Positions 1 through 8,627 of a stretch of DNA of 64,000 bases are shown here, one piece after another. The stretch lies in NCBI RefSeq assembly GCF_014646755.1, contig NZ_BMNW01000007.1:269956-333955 (forward strand), given 5' to 3'. The notes beneath the pieces are model-generated. The model was given only the letters and a program-made list of their open reading frames with translations, ran no database searches and had not been told where the DNA came from. A program made the translations under genes and the position numbers. Positions within the stretch are counted from its first letter, which is position 1. Each line of letters begins with the position of its first letter. This DNA is from Pseudomonas asuensis (GTDB lineage Bacteria > Pseudomonadota > Gammaproteobacteria > Pseudomonadales > Pseudomonadaceae).

Positions 1-443
1 GCCTGCAGTTCTGCAATGAACTTTTTTGTGTCCAGAGGCGTGTCGGCCTGGCTTCTGGCATTAAGCAGGCCATCTACAACCAGCAATGTCGCCTTATTAC
101 GAATTATCTCTTTACGTAACAGCTTGATAACGGCATCAAGCCCTTCGCTTTCCAGCGTATCGAAGGCACTAAGGTATTTGATGTTGTCCCCGACCTGAGA
201 TTCATCAAAGAAGGCCAGGGTAGAGAGGAAACTAAACAGCCGATCATGCGATTCAGAGAGGAGCGTCGCAAATACAGCTTGACCACCCGTGCGGATGTAA
301 TTGAAGGCAATCTGGCTTGCCAAAATGGTCTTGCCTGACCCAGGTCTGCCCTGAATCAGATAGGAGGAGCCTGAAACAAAGCCCCCCTTAAGCAGAGCAT
401 CGAGCCCTTCAATACCACTCTTTAGACGCACCAGTTGGCTCAC
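1..443 (-). CDS. KaiC-like RecA-superfamily ATPase, N-terminal part (gene continues past the window start)
   Basis: The minus strand is open from a GTG at 443 to the window edge and begins VSQLVRLKSGIEGLDALLKG. This is the usual opening of KaiC/RadA-like ATPases, where the GIxGLD motif precedes the nucleotide site. A perfect Walker A motif, GRPGSGKT, follows at about residues 33-40, and a Walker B-like strand, TLLVVDGLL, lies near residue 125. A GAGG sequence sits just upstream of the GTG and supports that start. Proteins of this family often act in signalling, sometimes beside kinases, but no partner is visible here. About 147 codons are present, whereas KaiC-domain proteins are usually 230-500 residues, so the C-terminal part is off the window. 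The family is secure; the role is not. Confidence 0.82.
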   Translation of the reverse strand, partial: MSQLVRLKSGIEGLDALLKGGFVSGSSYLIQGRPGSGKTILASQIAFNYIRTGGQAVFATLLSESHDRLFSFLSTLAFFDESQVGDNIKYLSAFDTLESEGLDAVIKLLRKEIIRNKATLLVVDGLLNARSQADTPLDTKKFIAELQ

Positions 444-1131
444 GTGTTGACCTCAAATTATTAACGAAGACGCATTAACGGCAGATGCATTATGCGTGGT
501 TATCTAAGGGGTAAAGAAGAGAGAAATTTATGACCTTAATTTCTTCAGACAACATTTATGGAGAAGCTGATGAGCAGATCTCTAAATATATTCAAACATT
601 TAATCGAACATAGAGGAACGATAGAAATAAATGAATATAGGAGGTGTTGCCTGGAAACGTGATGCAGCCTGCTTCGGCTACAGATGTCTCTCTTGGAAGA
701 GACCCGTGATATGAGGCGCAAACCGAAGCCGGAACTGCCTGGATGGTCTGACTAGGTCAGGGATAAACAGAGTAATGCTATCGAGCGGATGTTTTGCGGC
801 GAACGAAAAGGCGTGGGTTGGGAGCCTTGTACGCCATATTTGCATGTAGCTTCAAAGCCATGGTGGCAGAGGCCACTTTGTTTTTACAAAACCTAAGATT
901 GCTGGGTGAAATCATTAAGCTTTAGGGATGCCGGGTTATGGCAAAGCCAACATTAGGCCTTATCCACTGATAGCTACAGATAATGGAGATTAAGAGGGAC
1001 TCAAGAGCAAGCGCAGTTAAGGCCACTCTGGGTCAAAAGATATATTGATCTGTACTGATCAGGCTGGACGAATGATAAAGCTGTAATTTGGGTAATAGGT
1101 AAAGGAGACTGCTATAGCGGAGCACTAAGGT
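444..1131. other. Intergenic stretch without a recognisable gene
   Basis: About 690 bases separate two leftward genes. The only open frame seen is a 27-codon frame at 530-613 with a poor ribosome site, which I do not call. No tRNA, repeat or clear terminator was recognised. Confidence 0.5.
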
Positions 1132-1326
1132 TTATGCCTTAACCTTCCATTGCCGTGCCAACAGCTTATCGATATACCCAACGAGCTCTTCAGATGTAAT
1201 AGAGTAAACATGCACCCAATGACCCTCTCTGGTACGACCTGCACGGATAGGCCATTTGCTGAGGCCTAGTTGCCTGGCGCGCTCAATAACTTCCGTGGGT
1301 GTCGCTCCGGTTACTGGGATAGGCAT
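1132..1326 (-). CDS. Small hypothetical protein (64 aa)
   Basis: The reading frame has a very good ribosome site (AAAGGAGA) seven bases before the ATG at 1326, giving a 64-residue protein that starts MPIPVTGATPTEVIERARQL. An upstream in-frame start at 1344 has no such site. The protein is basic and soluble, with one predicted helix near the N terminus and no membrane segment or cysteine motif. I do not recognise the family. It lies between the GH43 gene and the KaiC-like gene on the same strand but is separated from both, so it is probably transcribed alone. Confidence 0.6.
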   Translation of the reverse strand: MPIPVTGATPTEVIERARQLGLSKWPIRAGRTREGHWVHVYSITSEELVGYIDKLLARQWKVKA

Positions 1327-1463
1327 GAATGTCTCCTTTATCAATCTCTTCTTGCTATCGGCCTGATGGCAAAAGAGCTTGAGCGCAAGGTGACTAACGG
1401 TCAGAGTTAAGGGGAGTGCAGGGCGGGACGTCCTTGTCCGTGGCTTATTTCAGAGAGTTGACG

Positions 1464-2927
1464 TTAAGGTATAGCTGACCAGTGCTGACAGCCATTTTTC
1501 ATCCAGCGTCCCTGGCCTACGTCAACGCCGTCGCTGACCTTGCAGCCTGGTATATCCAGGACCTTGCCACTGGAGCGGTTGACCAGGCGGAACCAGTTTG
1601 ATGCGCTAGGCAGCATCTGCCATTGCTGGGTGTGAAGGTTTTGCCATGTCTCCTGTGAGATCGGCGAATCCTTGAATGCCTCCTGCGCAGTCAACACTTT
1701 GCCGCTGTTGACACTCAGTACCTCATAGAAGCCATTTTTCAGATTGATCATGTGCCAGCGTTGAGCGTTCGTCTGATCACACGAGGCCTGTTCGACCCGT
1801 ACGCCTGCATCGAGGCTGGCATCTTTCACATTGAGGCATTTGCTGCTGTTCTGATTGACCAGCGTTACTGGCTTCTCTGCGCCTGTCGGAACACCGAAAA
1901 CCGGATTGCCATTGGAGTCCCAGCTGAGCGGATGAACATAAATAGCCCTGTTGGGATCGTACAGCGGATCGCCAACGATGCCCTTATAGTTGCGAGCATT
2001 GTAGATATGGAGAATGGTTCCATCCCGGTCGGTCGTAAAGGTGTTGCTGCCTGTACCATAGATCCCGTTGCGCTCGCTGCTCTTGAAGACAGGCACGGGT
2101 GACTTGGTCCATACGCTAGGATCGAGCAGATCCGCCGTGGCGGGTGCAGAAAGCAGGCCCATGTTGTAGTTCGCATCGGTAGCACTGCCCGAATAGGCAA
2201 TGAACACCTTGCCATTATGCTCCATGACGGCAGGCGCTTCGTTGACCCAGAAACCTACTTTCTCCCAGTCGTATTCAGGTTGCGATAGCATTACCTGTTT
2301 GCCTTTAATGGCCAATGGGCCATCCAGCTCGGCAATGTAGAGATTGCTGTTACCTTCGATGTTCGGATCTTTCTGAGCCCAGACGATGTAACGTTTGCCT
2401 GCATGCACGAAGGTAGTCGTATCGATACTGAATGATTCCCAGTTTGTCTTGATCTGACCACGCTCGATCCAGCCTGAGCCTGTTACCGGATTGGCTGCAT
2501 TGTTGGACAGTGCGTAAATGCGGTGATTGAACGGGGTGCCTTCCTGAGCGGCAGCGAAATAGACGTACCAGGAACCATTGTTGTAATCGATCCATGGTGC
2601 CCAGACATGAGTGCTCATTTCACCACTGTCGTGCTTGGTCCAGATGACCTGTTCCTGGGCTTTTGCAAGACCGGCAATGGTCCTGGCGCGCCTGAGTGCG
2701 ATCCGGTTGTACTCCGGTACGCTGTAAGTCATGTAGTAATACCCGTCGGTATGTTTATAAACGGACGGATCGGCTCGCTGCGTGATAATGGGATTATCGT
2801 ATTTCGTTGCCGCCAGGGCAGGGGCAGGATTGATCAAGGCGGTTACAGCAACCGCGAGCGAAAACCAAGCAGCATTGACAAGGTTACGCTTGAGGCGCCG
2901 CGCCTGAGCACGAAGTTCTAGAACCAT
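1464..2927 (-). CDS. Secreted GH43 glycosidase (arabinanase/arabinofuranosidase type) with C-terminal ricin-B lectin domain
   Basis: The 487-residue product starts with a long basic region and hydrophobic core ending in PAPALA, a signal peptide probably cleaved near residue 39. The catalytic five-bladed propeller follows (about 42-350). It shows the three acidic residues expected of family GH43: Asp53 in RADPSVY (base), Asp169 in SIDTTTF (pKa modulator) and Glu230 in VNEAPAV (acid). Residues about 355-487 form a ricin-type trefoil (CBM13-like), recognisable by repeated QxW motifs (AQRWHM, TQQWQM, CQHWSAIP) and cysteine pairs. Enzymes of this architecture usually remove arabinofuranosyl or xylosyl units from plant polysaccharides; the exact substrate cannot be read here. 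GGAG lies eight bases before the ATG. The gene stands alone, with another secreted glycosidase upstream on the same strand. Confidence 0.88.
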   Translation of the reverse strand: MVLELRAQARRLKRNLVNAAWFSLAVAVTALINPAPALAATKYDNPIITQRADPSVYKHTDGYYYMTYSVPEYNRIALRRARTIAGLAKAQEQVIWTKHDSGEMSTHVWAPWIDYNNGSWYVYFAAAQEGTPFNHRIYALSNNAANPVTGSGWIERGQIKTNWESFSIDTTTFVHAGKRYIVWAQKDPNIEGNSNLYIAELDGPLAIKGKQVMLSQPEYDWEKVGFWVNEAPAVMEHNGKVFIAYSGSATDANYNMGLLSAPATADLLDPSVWTKSPVPVFKSSERNGIYGTGSNTFTTDRDGTILHIYNARNYKGIVGDPLYDPNRAIYVHPLSWDSNGNPVFGVPTGAEKPVTLVNQNSSKCLNVKDASLDAGVRVEQASCDQTNAQRWHMINLKNGFYEVLSVNSGKVLTAQEAFKDSPISQETWQNLHTQQWQMLPSASNWFRLVNRSSGKVLDIPGCKVSDGVDVGQGRWMKNGCQHWSAIP

Positions 2928-3322
2928 GGTGTTTCTCCGTTGTTGTTGTTAGCAAGAACACAGGTTGTTATCCAGCAGGGTGAGCTACAGGTCATAGGAT
3001 GAAAGACGCAACCCATGGCGGCAGCTTCTCAAGCCGAACTCGCCAAGCCGGCGACCGTATAAGGCAGGTTGACCGGGCTCGACATCAGAGACGACTCAAG
3101 CGCAAATCCCGATAATGGTATGACTATTAGGAGGTTTGCTCGATTATTTATAGCTCCTAAAGTCCAAACGTCTAGTGGTGGCGAGCTAATGTTATGATGA
3201 ATAGTGAGGTGGGAGTGTCCTGCGTGATGAGACAAGACTCTCCCAGTAGAGCAGAGGCAAAGCTTTACAGCAGAGTTTATTTCGTGACTGGAACCCTTGT
3301 CGTAACGGTATGCTGTGGCGTA
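2928..3322. other. Intergenic stretch upstream of the GH43 gene
   Basis: About 395 bases lie between two leftward glycosidase genes. The stretch must hold the GH43 promoter, but I could not define its boxes. A 68-codon frame at 3029-3235 on the minus strand has no ribosome site and does not look like protein. Confidence 0.45.
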
Positions 3323-4198
3323 TCAGGGCGTACCCTGGCTGAAGGGTAGGGAGAGGTAATATTCTCCTAGCTCAGTCAGTGAGCCATCGCTGGCCAATAG
3401 GCTGGAGTAGTGCACGTCATTATTCACGCGCCCACTAAACCACGCATAGCGAAACACATCCGAACGGGCTTCAAGGAGCGTTACCATTTCAGCCATCTGC
3501 TTATTTTGCTTATCGACTGAATCGATCTGGGCACCGTCTTGGTTGGCGTGCCAGTTGGCAAATTCTGTTACCCAGAATGGCTTACCGTATTTGGTCAGAC
3601 GATCTAATTGATCAGACAGACCATAGTCATACCAGTGGAAGGCCAAGTAATCGATCTGTGGGTCTCGATTGTCATGAGCAGATCGGTAAGCTGCGTAAAA
3701 AGCATCCAGCCAGACCACAGGGTCTGAAAATCCTGACATTGTTCCCCAGTTCATGGCCGGGCCAACCAGTTTAACGCCTGTACTGCGGGCAAGGGCCTCG
3801 AAGCGTGGCCATAGTGCAGCAGCAGCTTCCGGTGGCATGTTGGCTTGGTCGACCAGATTGGGTTCATTGACCAGCAGAAGATAGTGAATATGGGGATGGC
3901 TGGTCAGGTAGGCCTGAATATCGCTGTCGTTGAAGTCTCCATTCCAAAGCATGGGAATAAAATCCATCCCGTAGGCGCTGGCGTAATCATCAGCGTCCAG
4001 CGCATTGCTCTGACGGGGGCTCCAGTTGTACCACCAGCTCACGCCAGGGGATAGCGCTGCTATGTCCTGTGTTGATGTCAGGTCATAAGCAATGCCTCGT
4101 TTGGGACTTTTGGCGGGCGCATCAGCCGCATTGCCAAGGGTGACAGAGCAGGTCAGAAGCATGCCTGCAAGGCAGGACAATAGAGTGGATCTGTTCAT
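3323..4198 (-). CDS. Secreted GH128-family glycosidase (beta-1,3-glucanase type)
   Basis: The 291-residue product has an N-terminal signal peptide (hydrophobic core LLSCLAGMLLTCSVTL, probable cleavage after GNAADA). It is followed by a compact TIM-barrel of the Asl1/GH128 kind. The two catalytic glutamates are visible: Glu112 in LLVNEPN (acid/base, end of strand 4) and Glu212 in FWVTEFANW (nucleophile, strand 7). Other family hallmarks are GVSWWYNW near residue 52, DFIPMLW near 79 and LAFHWYDYG near 185. The length fits a single-domain member. GH128 enzymes cut beta-1,3-glucans such as laminarin or fungal wall glucan; that substrate is inferred from the family. No strong ribosome site precedes the ATG. 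Confidence 0.85.
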   Translation of the reverse strand: MNRSTLLSCLAGMLLTCSVTLGNAADAPAKSPKRGIAYDLTSTQDIAALSPGVSWWYNWSPRQSNALDADDYASAYGMDFIPMLWNGDFNDSDIQAYLTSHPHIHYLLLVNEPNLVDQANMPPEAAAALWPRFEALARSTGVKLVGPAMNWGTMSGFSDPVVWLDAFYAAYRSAHDNRDPQIDYLAFHWYDYGLSDQLDRLTKYGKPFWVTEFANWHANQDGAQIDSVDKQNKQMAEMVTLLEARSDVFRYAWFSGRVNNDVHYSSLLASDGSLTELGEYYLSLPFSQGTP

Positions 4199-4543
4199 GA
4201 GTAAAAGGTGCTGGCTTGAAGGATTAAAAACTATCCTCTAATGGTAGGTGCTATCTGAAAAGGTTGCCTTGAACAGATCCGCACGCAAGCCAGGAAAAGG
4301 TGCATCAGTCTGACTGGTGCGACGGGCGTGATCTTGACCGCATTGCAGAAGCTGCTGTTAAGGCCGGTAGTTGAATGCGTTATCTAAGGCATGAACCCGT
4401 ATGGGATACGAGCAGACTAAAGAGCGATGGCAACTTTTTAGGCTGCGCTTTTTCCGCTAAGTTTTCTTGCCTGTCTTAACGGTTGGCTAACGTAAAAACG
4501 GCCAATGTAATTGGCCGTTTTAGACGCTGACGTACGCTTGACG
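4199..4543. other. Intergenic stretch
   Basis: These 345 bases hold no gene I can support. A short inverted repeat built on AACGGCCAATGTAATTGGCCGTTT near 4497-4521 (split here as AACGGCCAAT and its complement ATTGGCCGTT) forms a near-perfect hairpin just beyond the DUF2934 gene and could be its terminator on the minus strand. Confidence 0.5.
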
Positions 4544-4756
4544 TCATGCAGGTTTCTTGGCGCGACTTCTCTTGGGTTTAGGCATGGGTTGCGCCACGCT
4601 GGTTTCAATTCCGCCAGACAAGGGATCGCCGGGGGCGTCGTAGTCGACCTCTCGCTGGGCTTGGAACCAATGCTCGAATCCTTGTCCGTCCGGACGACCC
4701 GCAGCTTCCCAGATCTCATAGGCGCGTTGACGTATGCGTTGTTCCAGATCATCCAT
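4544..4756 (-). CDS. DUF2934-family small protein
   Basis: The 70-residue product begins MDDLEQRIRQRAYEIWEAAG and continues RPDGQGFEHWFQAQREV. That is the signature of DUF2934: a short helical domain with the pattern RIRxRAYxIWExxGRPDGxxxxHWxxAxxE at residues 6-36. A lysine- and arginine-rich tail ends the protein. The function of the family is not established. The protein is widespread in soil and plant-associated proteobacteria. A TGAGGATGAG-like stretch lies immediately upstream on the minus strand and can serve as ribosome site. A longer frame on the same strand (4438-4845) overlaps in another phase and is not protein-like. Confidence 0.85.
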   Translation of the reverse strand: MDDLEQRIRQRAYEIWEAAGRPDGQGFEHWFQAQREVDYDAPGDPLSGGIETSVAQPMPKPKRSRAKKPA

Positions 4757-5094
4757 TCGCTCATCCTCCTATCGGATGGTGGCTCAGCAGTCTGGCACCG
4801 AGCCTTCAGACTTAGAGGCCGTATGCCTTGGGTATCTGCCTGCATAATTGCATCAGGGCTATAAGAAGGGATGCCTAGTCTTGCTTATTGTTCCTCAAAC
4901 TCTGTGCATGCCCGATGAAAAACTCTTTTCATTGAGAGACTTAACCCTTGTCACGCTGCGCCAGCTCCATGATCATTCGTGTCAACACATAGTCCACTTC
5001 GGCATATTCCTCTGGCTGCCTAGCCCCAGTGCTACGCCAGCATGGGCTGCCTTGGGATAGTTTTATGCCTATCATTTTAAAGTGCTAGCCGCAG
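4757..5094. other. Intergenic stretch
   Basis: These 338 bases lie between two small leftward genes. A 70-codon rightward frame at 4848-5060 starts without a ribosome site and has an unlikely composition, so it is not called. Nothing else was recognised. Confidence 0.4.
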
Positions 5095-5283
5095 TCACTC
5101 TGCAGCTTTTAAGACGGCTTTGGCTATGTAGCGCTCAATGAGCGTGCAGGCCTGCTCGTTCAGCTCCAACAGATCAGGCAGAAACACTCGCAGCTCAGGA
5201 TGCTGGCGGGATTCTTCCTCTAAAGTGCAATACGCCTCAATGATGGAAGCTTGGGTCCGCAAGGTTTGGCTAACCTTTTTCAT
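5095..5283 (-). CDS. Small hypothetical helical protein (62 aa)
   Basis: The frame encodes 62 residues beginning MKKVSQTLRTQASIIEAYCT and rich in Glu, Leu and Ala, so it is probably all helical and soluble. Codon choice is normal for the window, but the ribosome site is weak. I do not recognise a family. It is isolated between other small genes. Confidence 0.45.
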   Translation of the reverse strand: MKKVSQTLRTQASIIEAYCTLEEESRQHPELRVFLPDLLELNEQACTLIERYIAKAVLKAAE

Positions 5284-5458
5284 AAGGGGATCTGCTTAGT
5301 TGATGTAGAAGCTTTGTCGGTCAAATTCGGCAAGACTTTGGACCTTTCATCGTCTGCTACGCAAAGCTTCCCGTAAGCTGCCGATGATGACTTATAGATT
5401 TCATAATTCCATGCTATCAACGGTGCCTATCTGCAGGGCTGCTTGGGGAGGCACGTTC

Positions 5459-5653
5459 ATGGCAGTATTCAAACGCTATCCGGTAGTGGGGCTAATCGTT
5501 TCGTTGATTGGTATTTCGACTACTTTGATCATGGTCAATGCGCCAAGTCATCTTCAGCATTTTTCAGCGTTGGTCTTGTCCGGGCTAATAGGGATAGTGG
5601 TAGGGGTAACGGCGCTGATAATGACGGCCCGCTACATCTATACCCACCTCTAG
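5459..5653 (+). CDS. Small two-helix membrane protein (64 aa)
   Basis: A GGGGAGG ribosome site seven bases before the ATG at 5459 decides the start and gives MAVFKRYPVVGLIVSLIGIS at the N terminus. There are two transmembrane helices, about residues 9-26 and 37-57, joined by a short loop. The protein resembles the many small inner-membrane proteins of pseudomonads without an assigned role. A longer version starting at 5384 would add 25 non-hydrophobic residues and has no ribosome site. Confidence 0.6.
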   Translation: MAVFKRYPVVGLIVSLIGISTTLIMVNAPSHLQHFSALVLSGLIGIVVGVTALIMTARYIYTHL

Positions 5654-6145
5654 CCGGGTGACTCTTGGAGCACTGCTTGTGCTGATTGGCGCAACCAGTT
5701 GATGTGCGCTTCCAACTCAATGTAACCCTAACCGCTATAGGTAGAGGGGATTCGTATGAGCCGTTATGAGCACATGCCTTTAAGTACGCAGAGTCCTGAT
5801 CCTGTAGTGCCTGCGATGCAGGCATTGGCAATAATGTATTCGATTCCTTGAGCCCCGATATCCTCCGGACAACCCGCCAGGCGATGATGAAATAGATCAT
5901 TCGTTGTAACGCAACAGGCTTACCGAGCGACCGGCTAATGCCGGGGTTCTTTGCAGGACTGTTTCCAAGGCTTTTTCCGAGTACCGCAGCACATAAGCGA
6001 AACGACAAGGGAACCGCAGCAGGTAGTGTTTGGGTCGAAGCGCAAATGAATGACACCCGCCAGTGTCATACCGCTTTCGAATGCTTCTTGAATCGCCGCA
6101 TGGTTTACTTGAGGCAGTAATTTCAACCCATCAAAGGAACGTCAG
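5654..6145. other. Intergenic stretch, possibly with a decayed small gene
   Basis: These 490 bases precede pgm. On the minus strand a frame starting at 6126 ([20 protein letters not shown]) reads as plausible protein for about 35 codons. It then loses sense, while a neighbouring frame becomes protein-like (AYVLRYSEKALETVLQRTPA) until a stop near 5905. This could be a frameshifted remnant, but I know no homologue. The pgm promoter must also lie here. Confidence 0.3.
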
Positions 6146-7810
6146 ATGAGCATCGACCTTAACGCAGGACGCCTGCCCGATGAGCATACCCTGGTTAACC
6201 TACCGCGCCTGGTGTCGCGCTACTACAGCGAGCGCCCCAATCCTGATGATCCAGCGCAGCAGGTTTCATTCGGTACGTCCGGGCACCGTGGCTCATCGCT
6301 GAAGGTCAGCTTTAATGAATGGCATATCCTGGCAACCACCCAGGCCATTTGTGACTACCGCAAAGAGCAGGGCGTAAATGGTCCGCTCTTTGTTGGCATG
6401 GATACCCATGCGCTGTCCGAGCCTGCCTTTGTTTCAGCGCTGGAAGTGCTGGCCGCCAACGGTGTTGAGACCCGCATCGATGCAGGCTGTGCTGAGACCC
6501 AGGGCGAGCCTGGTTATACGCCAACGCCCGCCATCTCCAATGCCATTCTCGAATACAACAAAGGCCGCACTAGCGGACTGGCTGATGGTATTGTCATTAC
6601 ACCTTCGCACAATCCGCCTGCCGACGGCGGATTCAAGTACAACCCCACCAATGGCGGTCCGGCCGATACCAACGTCACCAAGTGGATTCAGGAACGCGCG
6701 AATGCGCTGCTTAAGGCAGGGCTGAAAGGCGTAGAGCGCATGGACTATGCCCGCGCCTTGAAGGCACCCACCACCCAGCGCTTCGACTTTATCGAAAGCT
6801 ATGTGGGTGGCCTTGATCAGGTCATCGATATGGCGGCCATCAAGAATTCAGGCCTCACGTTTGGCGTAGATCCTCTGGGCGGGGCAGGCGTACACTATTG
6901 GACGCGCATTGCCGAGCGTTTTGGTTTGCCGCTTGAGGTCCTGTCGACCCGTATCGATCCTACCTTCCGCTTCATGCGCCTGGATTGGGACGGCAAGATC
7001 CGTATGGACTGCAGCTCGCCCTATGCAATGGCCGGGTTGATCGAAAACAAGGACCGTTTCGATGTGTCCTTTGCCTGTGATACCGACCATGACCGCCACG
7101 GCATTGTGGCGCGCTCAACTGGGCTGCTCAATCCCAACCATTATCTGGCGGTAGCGATCGAATACCTCTTTACTCATCGTCCGGAGTGGAGCGCTCAGGC
7201 GGGTATCGGTAAAACACTGGTATCGTCTTCCATGATCGACCGTGTGGCTCAAGGTATTGATCGGAAGGTGATCGAAGTGCCGGTGGGCTTCAAGTGGTTC
7301 GTGGATGGCCTCATGGACGGAAGCCTTGGCTTTGGTGGTGAGGAGTCCGCAGGCGCATCGTTCCTGCGCAAGACTGGCGGTGCGTGGTCGACCGATAAGG
7401 ACGGTATCATCCTGGGGCTGCTGGCGGCAGAAATCACGGCAATTACCGGCAAGGATCCTGGCGAGCGCTACCAAGCACTGACCGAGCGTTTTGGCTCGCC
7501 GGTGTATCAGCGTATCGATGCCGCAGCTGATCGCGAGCAGAAAGCCAAACTCGGTAAGCTGTCTGCATCACAGGTAACTGCCAGTGAGCTGGCCGGCCAG
7601 CCGATTACACAAATCCTGACCGAGGCGCCCGGTAATGGTGCAGCGATCGGCGGTCTCAAAGTTGTGACTGAAAACGGCTGGTTTGCAGCACGTCCTTCCG
7701 GTACTGAAGACGTCTACAAAATCTATGCTGAAAGCTTTGAGGGCGAAGCGCACCTCAAGCGCATTCAGGAAGAGGCCAAAGCACTGGTCGATAGCGTCTT
7801 GGCAGGTTGA
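6146..7810 (+). CDS. pgm: Phosphoglucomutase, alpha-D-glucose phosphate-specific
   Basis: The 554-residue protein interconverts glucose 1-phosphate and glucose 6-phosphate in the cytoplasm, linking glycolysis to nucleotide-sugar, glycogen and exopolysaccharide synthesis. The four expected sites are present. They are the phosphoserine loop TPSHNPP (Ser about 154), the magnesium loop DTDHDRHG (about 312-319), the sugar loop GEESAGASF (about 392-400) and the phosphate-binding end [10 protein letters not shown] (about 515-524). Length and order match the E. coli Pgm branch rather than the AlgC/PMM branch. AAAGGAACG precedes the ATG by six bases. The gene is monocistronic and followed by a strong hairpin terminator. 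Confidence 0.96.
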   Translation: MSIDLNAGRLPDEHTLVNLPRLVSRYYSERPNPDDPAQQVSFGTSGHRGSSLKVSFNEWHILATTQAICDYRKEQGVNGPLFVGMDTHALSEPAFVSALEVLAANGVETRIDAGCAETQGEPGYTPTPAISNAILEYNKGRTSGLADGIVITPSHNPPADGGFKYNPTNGGPADTNVTKWIQERANALLKAGLKGVERMDYARALKAPTTQRFDFIESYVGGLDQVIDMAAIKNSGLTFGVDPLGGAGVHYWTRIAERFGLPLEVLSTRIDPTFRFMRLDWDGKIRMDCSSPYAMAGLIENKDRFDVSFACDTDHDRHGIVARSTGLLNPNHYLAVAIEYLFTHRPEWSAQAGIGKTLVSSSMIDRVAQGIDRKVIEVPVGFKWFVDGLMDGSLGFGGEESAGASFLRKTGGAWSTDKDGIILGLLAAEITAITGKDPGERYQALTERFGSPVYQRIDAAADREQKAKLGKLSASQVTASELAGQPITQILTEAPGNGAAIGGLKVVTENGWFAARPSGTEDVYKIYAESFEGEAHLKRIQEEAKALVDSVLAG

Positions 7811-7814
7811 TCAA

Positions 7815-7851
7815 AGGCTGCCTGGGTAAAAAATCCTAGGCAGCCTTCTTG
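7815..7851 (+). terminator. Rho-independent terminator of pgm
   Basis: A 12-base stem, AGGCTGCCTGGG paired with CCTAGGCAGCCT with one wobble, spans 7815-7846 around an A-rich loop. It is followed by TTCTT and begins five bases after the pgm stop. Confidence 0.85.
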
Positions 7852-7925
7852 CCTTATAGACCAGCAGGCGTCTGCAACAGAAGTCAGCCGCCTGCTCTCA
7901 AAGCGACCTGGATAGGCTGGATGAC

Positions 7926-8444
7926 CTAACGCTTCAGTTCGTTGAGCATCCCGTCCAGGCTGCGATGAAACGAGCTGCGCGCCCCGGCACTGATGAAACC
8001 TTGCTGGCGAGCCAGAGCTGCTGCGCTAGTTTCCACCTCTTTGATTTGTTGCTCATAATGCTGCTGTTTGGCCTTGGTAATCGAACCTTTTTGGGTATCG
8101 ATAAGGCTACGTACAGCCTGTGCCTTGGCCCCGACGGCATCCTGTTCCTGGGTATTCGCTTCCAGCCCATCAGCCGTAGGGTAACCTTCGAGTCCTGTTC
8201 CTTTTATTAGCTGCCAGAGCGCTTCTTCAGGCGTATAGCGGCCATGCAGTGCAGGCACCTTCTGATCTGCGAAAGGGGTAAGGTCCACCGTGACAGGGCA
8301 GCCGGTACTATGAGCCAGCTGTTGTAATGCTTCATCCAAACGCTGAGACGGATAATTGAAATCAGTGGCCTCTCGCTGGCAGGCCGCCTGAGCAACTTGG
8401 CACGCCAAGCCAAGAATCATTAATCCAGACAGAAGAGTCTTCAT
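7926..8444 (-). CDS. Secreted STN-domain protein
   Basis: Starting at the ATG at 8444, which has a CAGGAAAC ribosome site, the product is 172 residues. A signal peptide (MKTLLSGLMILGLACQVAQA) precedes a mature part beginning with ACQ. Residues about 25-85 match the STN domain of TonB-dependent transducers and secretins: FNYPSQRLDEALQQLAHSTG, then PALHGRYTPEEALWQLIKGTG. In FecA- and FpvA-type receptors this domain signals to an anti-sigma factor. Here it stands alone, followed by a helical, possibly coiled-coil tail (about 100-170). Stand-alone STN proteins occur in pseudomonads, but their role is not settled. No TonB receptor or ECF sigma gene is adjacent. Confidence 0.75.
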   Translation of the reverse strand: MKTLLSGLMILGLACQVAQAACQREATDFNYPSQRLDEALQQLAHSTGCPVTVDLTPFADQKVPALHGRYTPEEALWQLIKGTGLEGYPTADGLEANTQEQDAVGAKAQAVRSLIDTQKGSITKAKQQHYEQQIKEVETSAAALARQQGFISAGARSSFHRSLDGMLNELKR

Positions 8445-8627
8445 GGTTTCCTGCGCAGCAGATAGAAAAGTGGAGTCTTGCCTATTTCCATACCTAAAGG
8501 CAAAGCCTGACGTCTTAACGCGAGGAGATTCTCCGATCTTCACGGTGTAGCTGATAGGCCGCAGGCGCTGCTAAAGGGTTCATGGCAAAATGATCATATA
8601 ACCCGATGATCAGGACTCACGCCCTCC

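Noticed and set aside
14..310. Two short frames at the left edge (16-198 plus, 104-310 minus)
   Set aside because: Both lie over the KaiC-like ATPase frame, which carries a perfect Walker A motif.
530..613. 27-codon frame near the KaiC-like gene
   Set aside because: Too short, with a weak ribosome site and no recognisable features.
1752..2921. Plus-strand frames opposite the GH43 gene
   Set aside because: They are antisense shadows of a clear enzyme gene.
4438..4845. 135-codon minus-strand frame over the DUF2934 gene
   Set aside because: It overlaps a well-supported small gene in another phase and its sequence is not protein-like.
5535..6056. 173-codon minus-strand frame
   Set aside because: Composition is rich in Pro, Ser and Leu without any domain, it overlaps the start of a small membrane protein gene, and no ribosome site is present.
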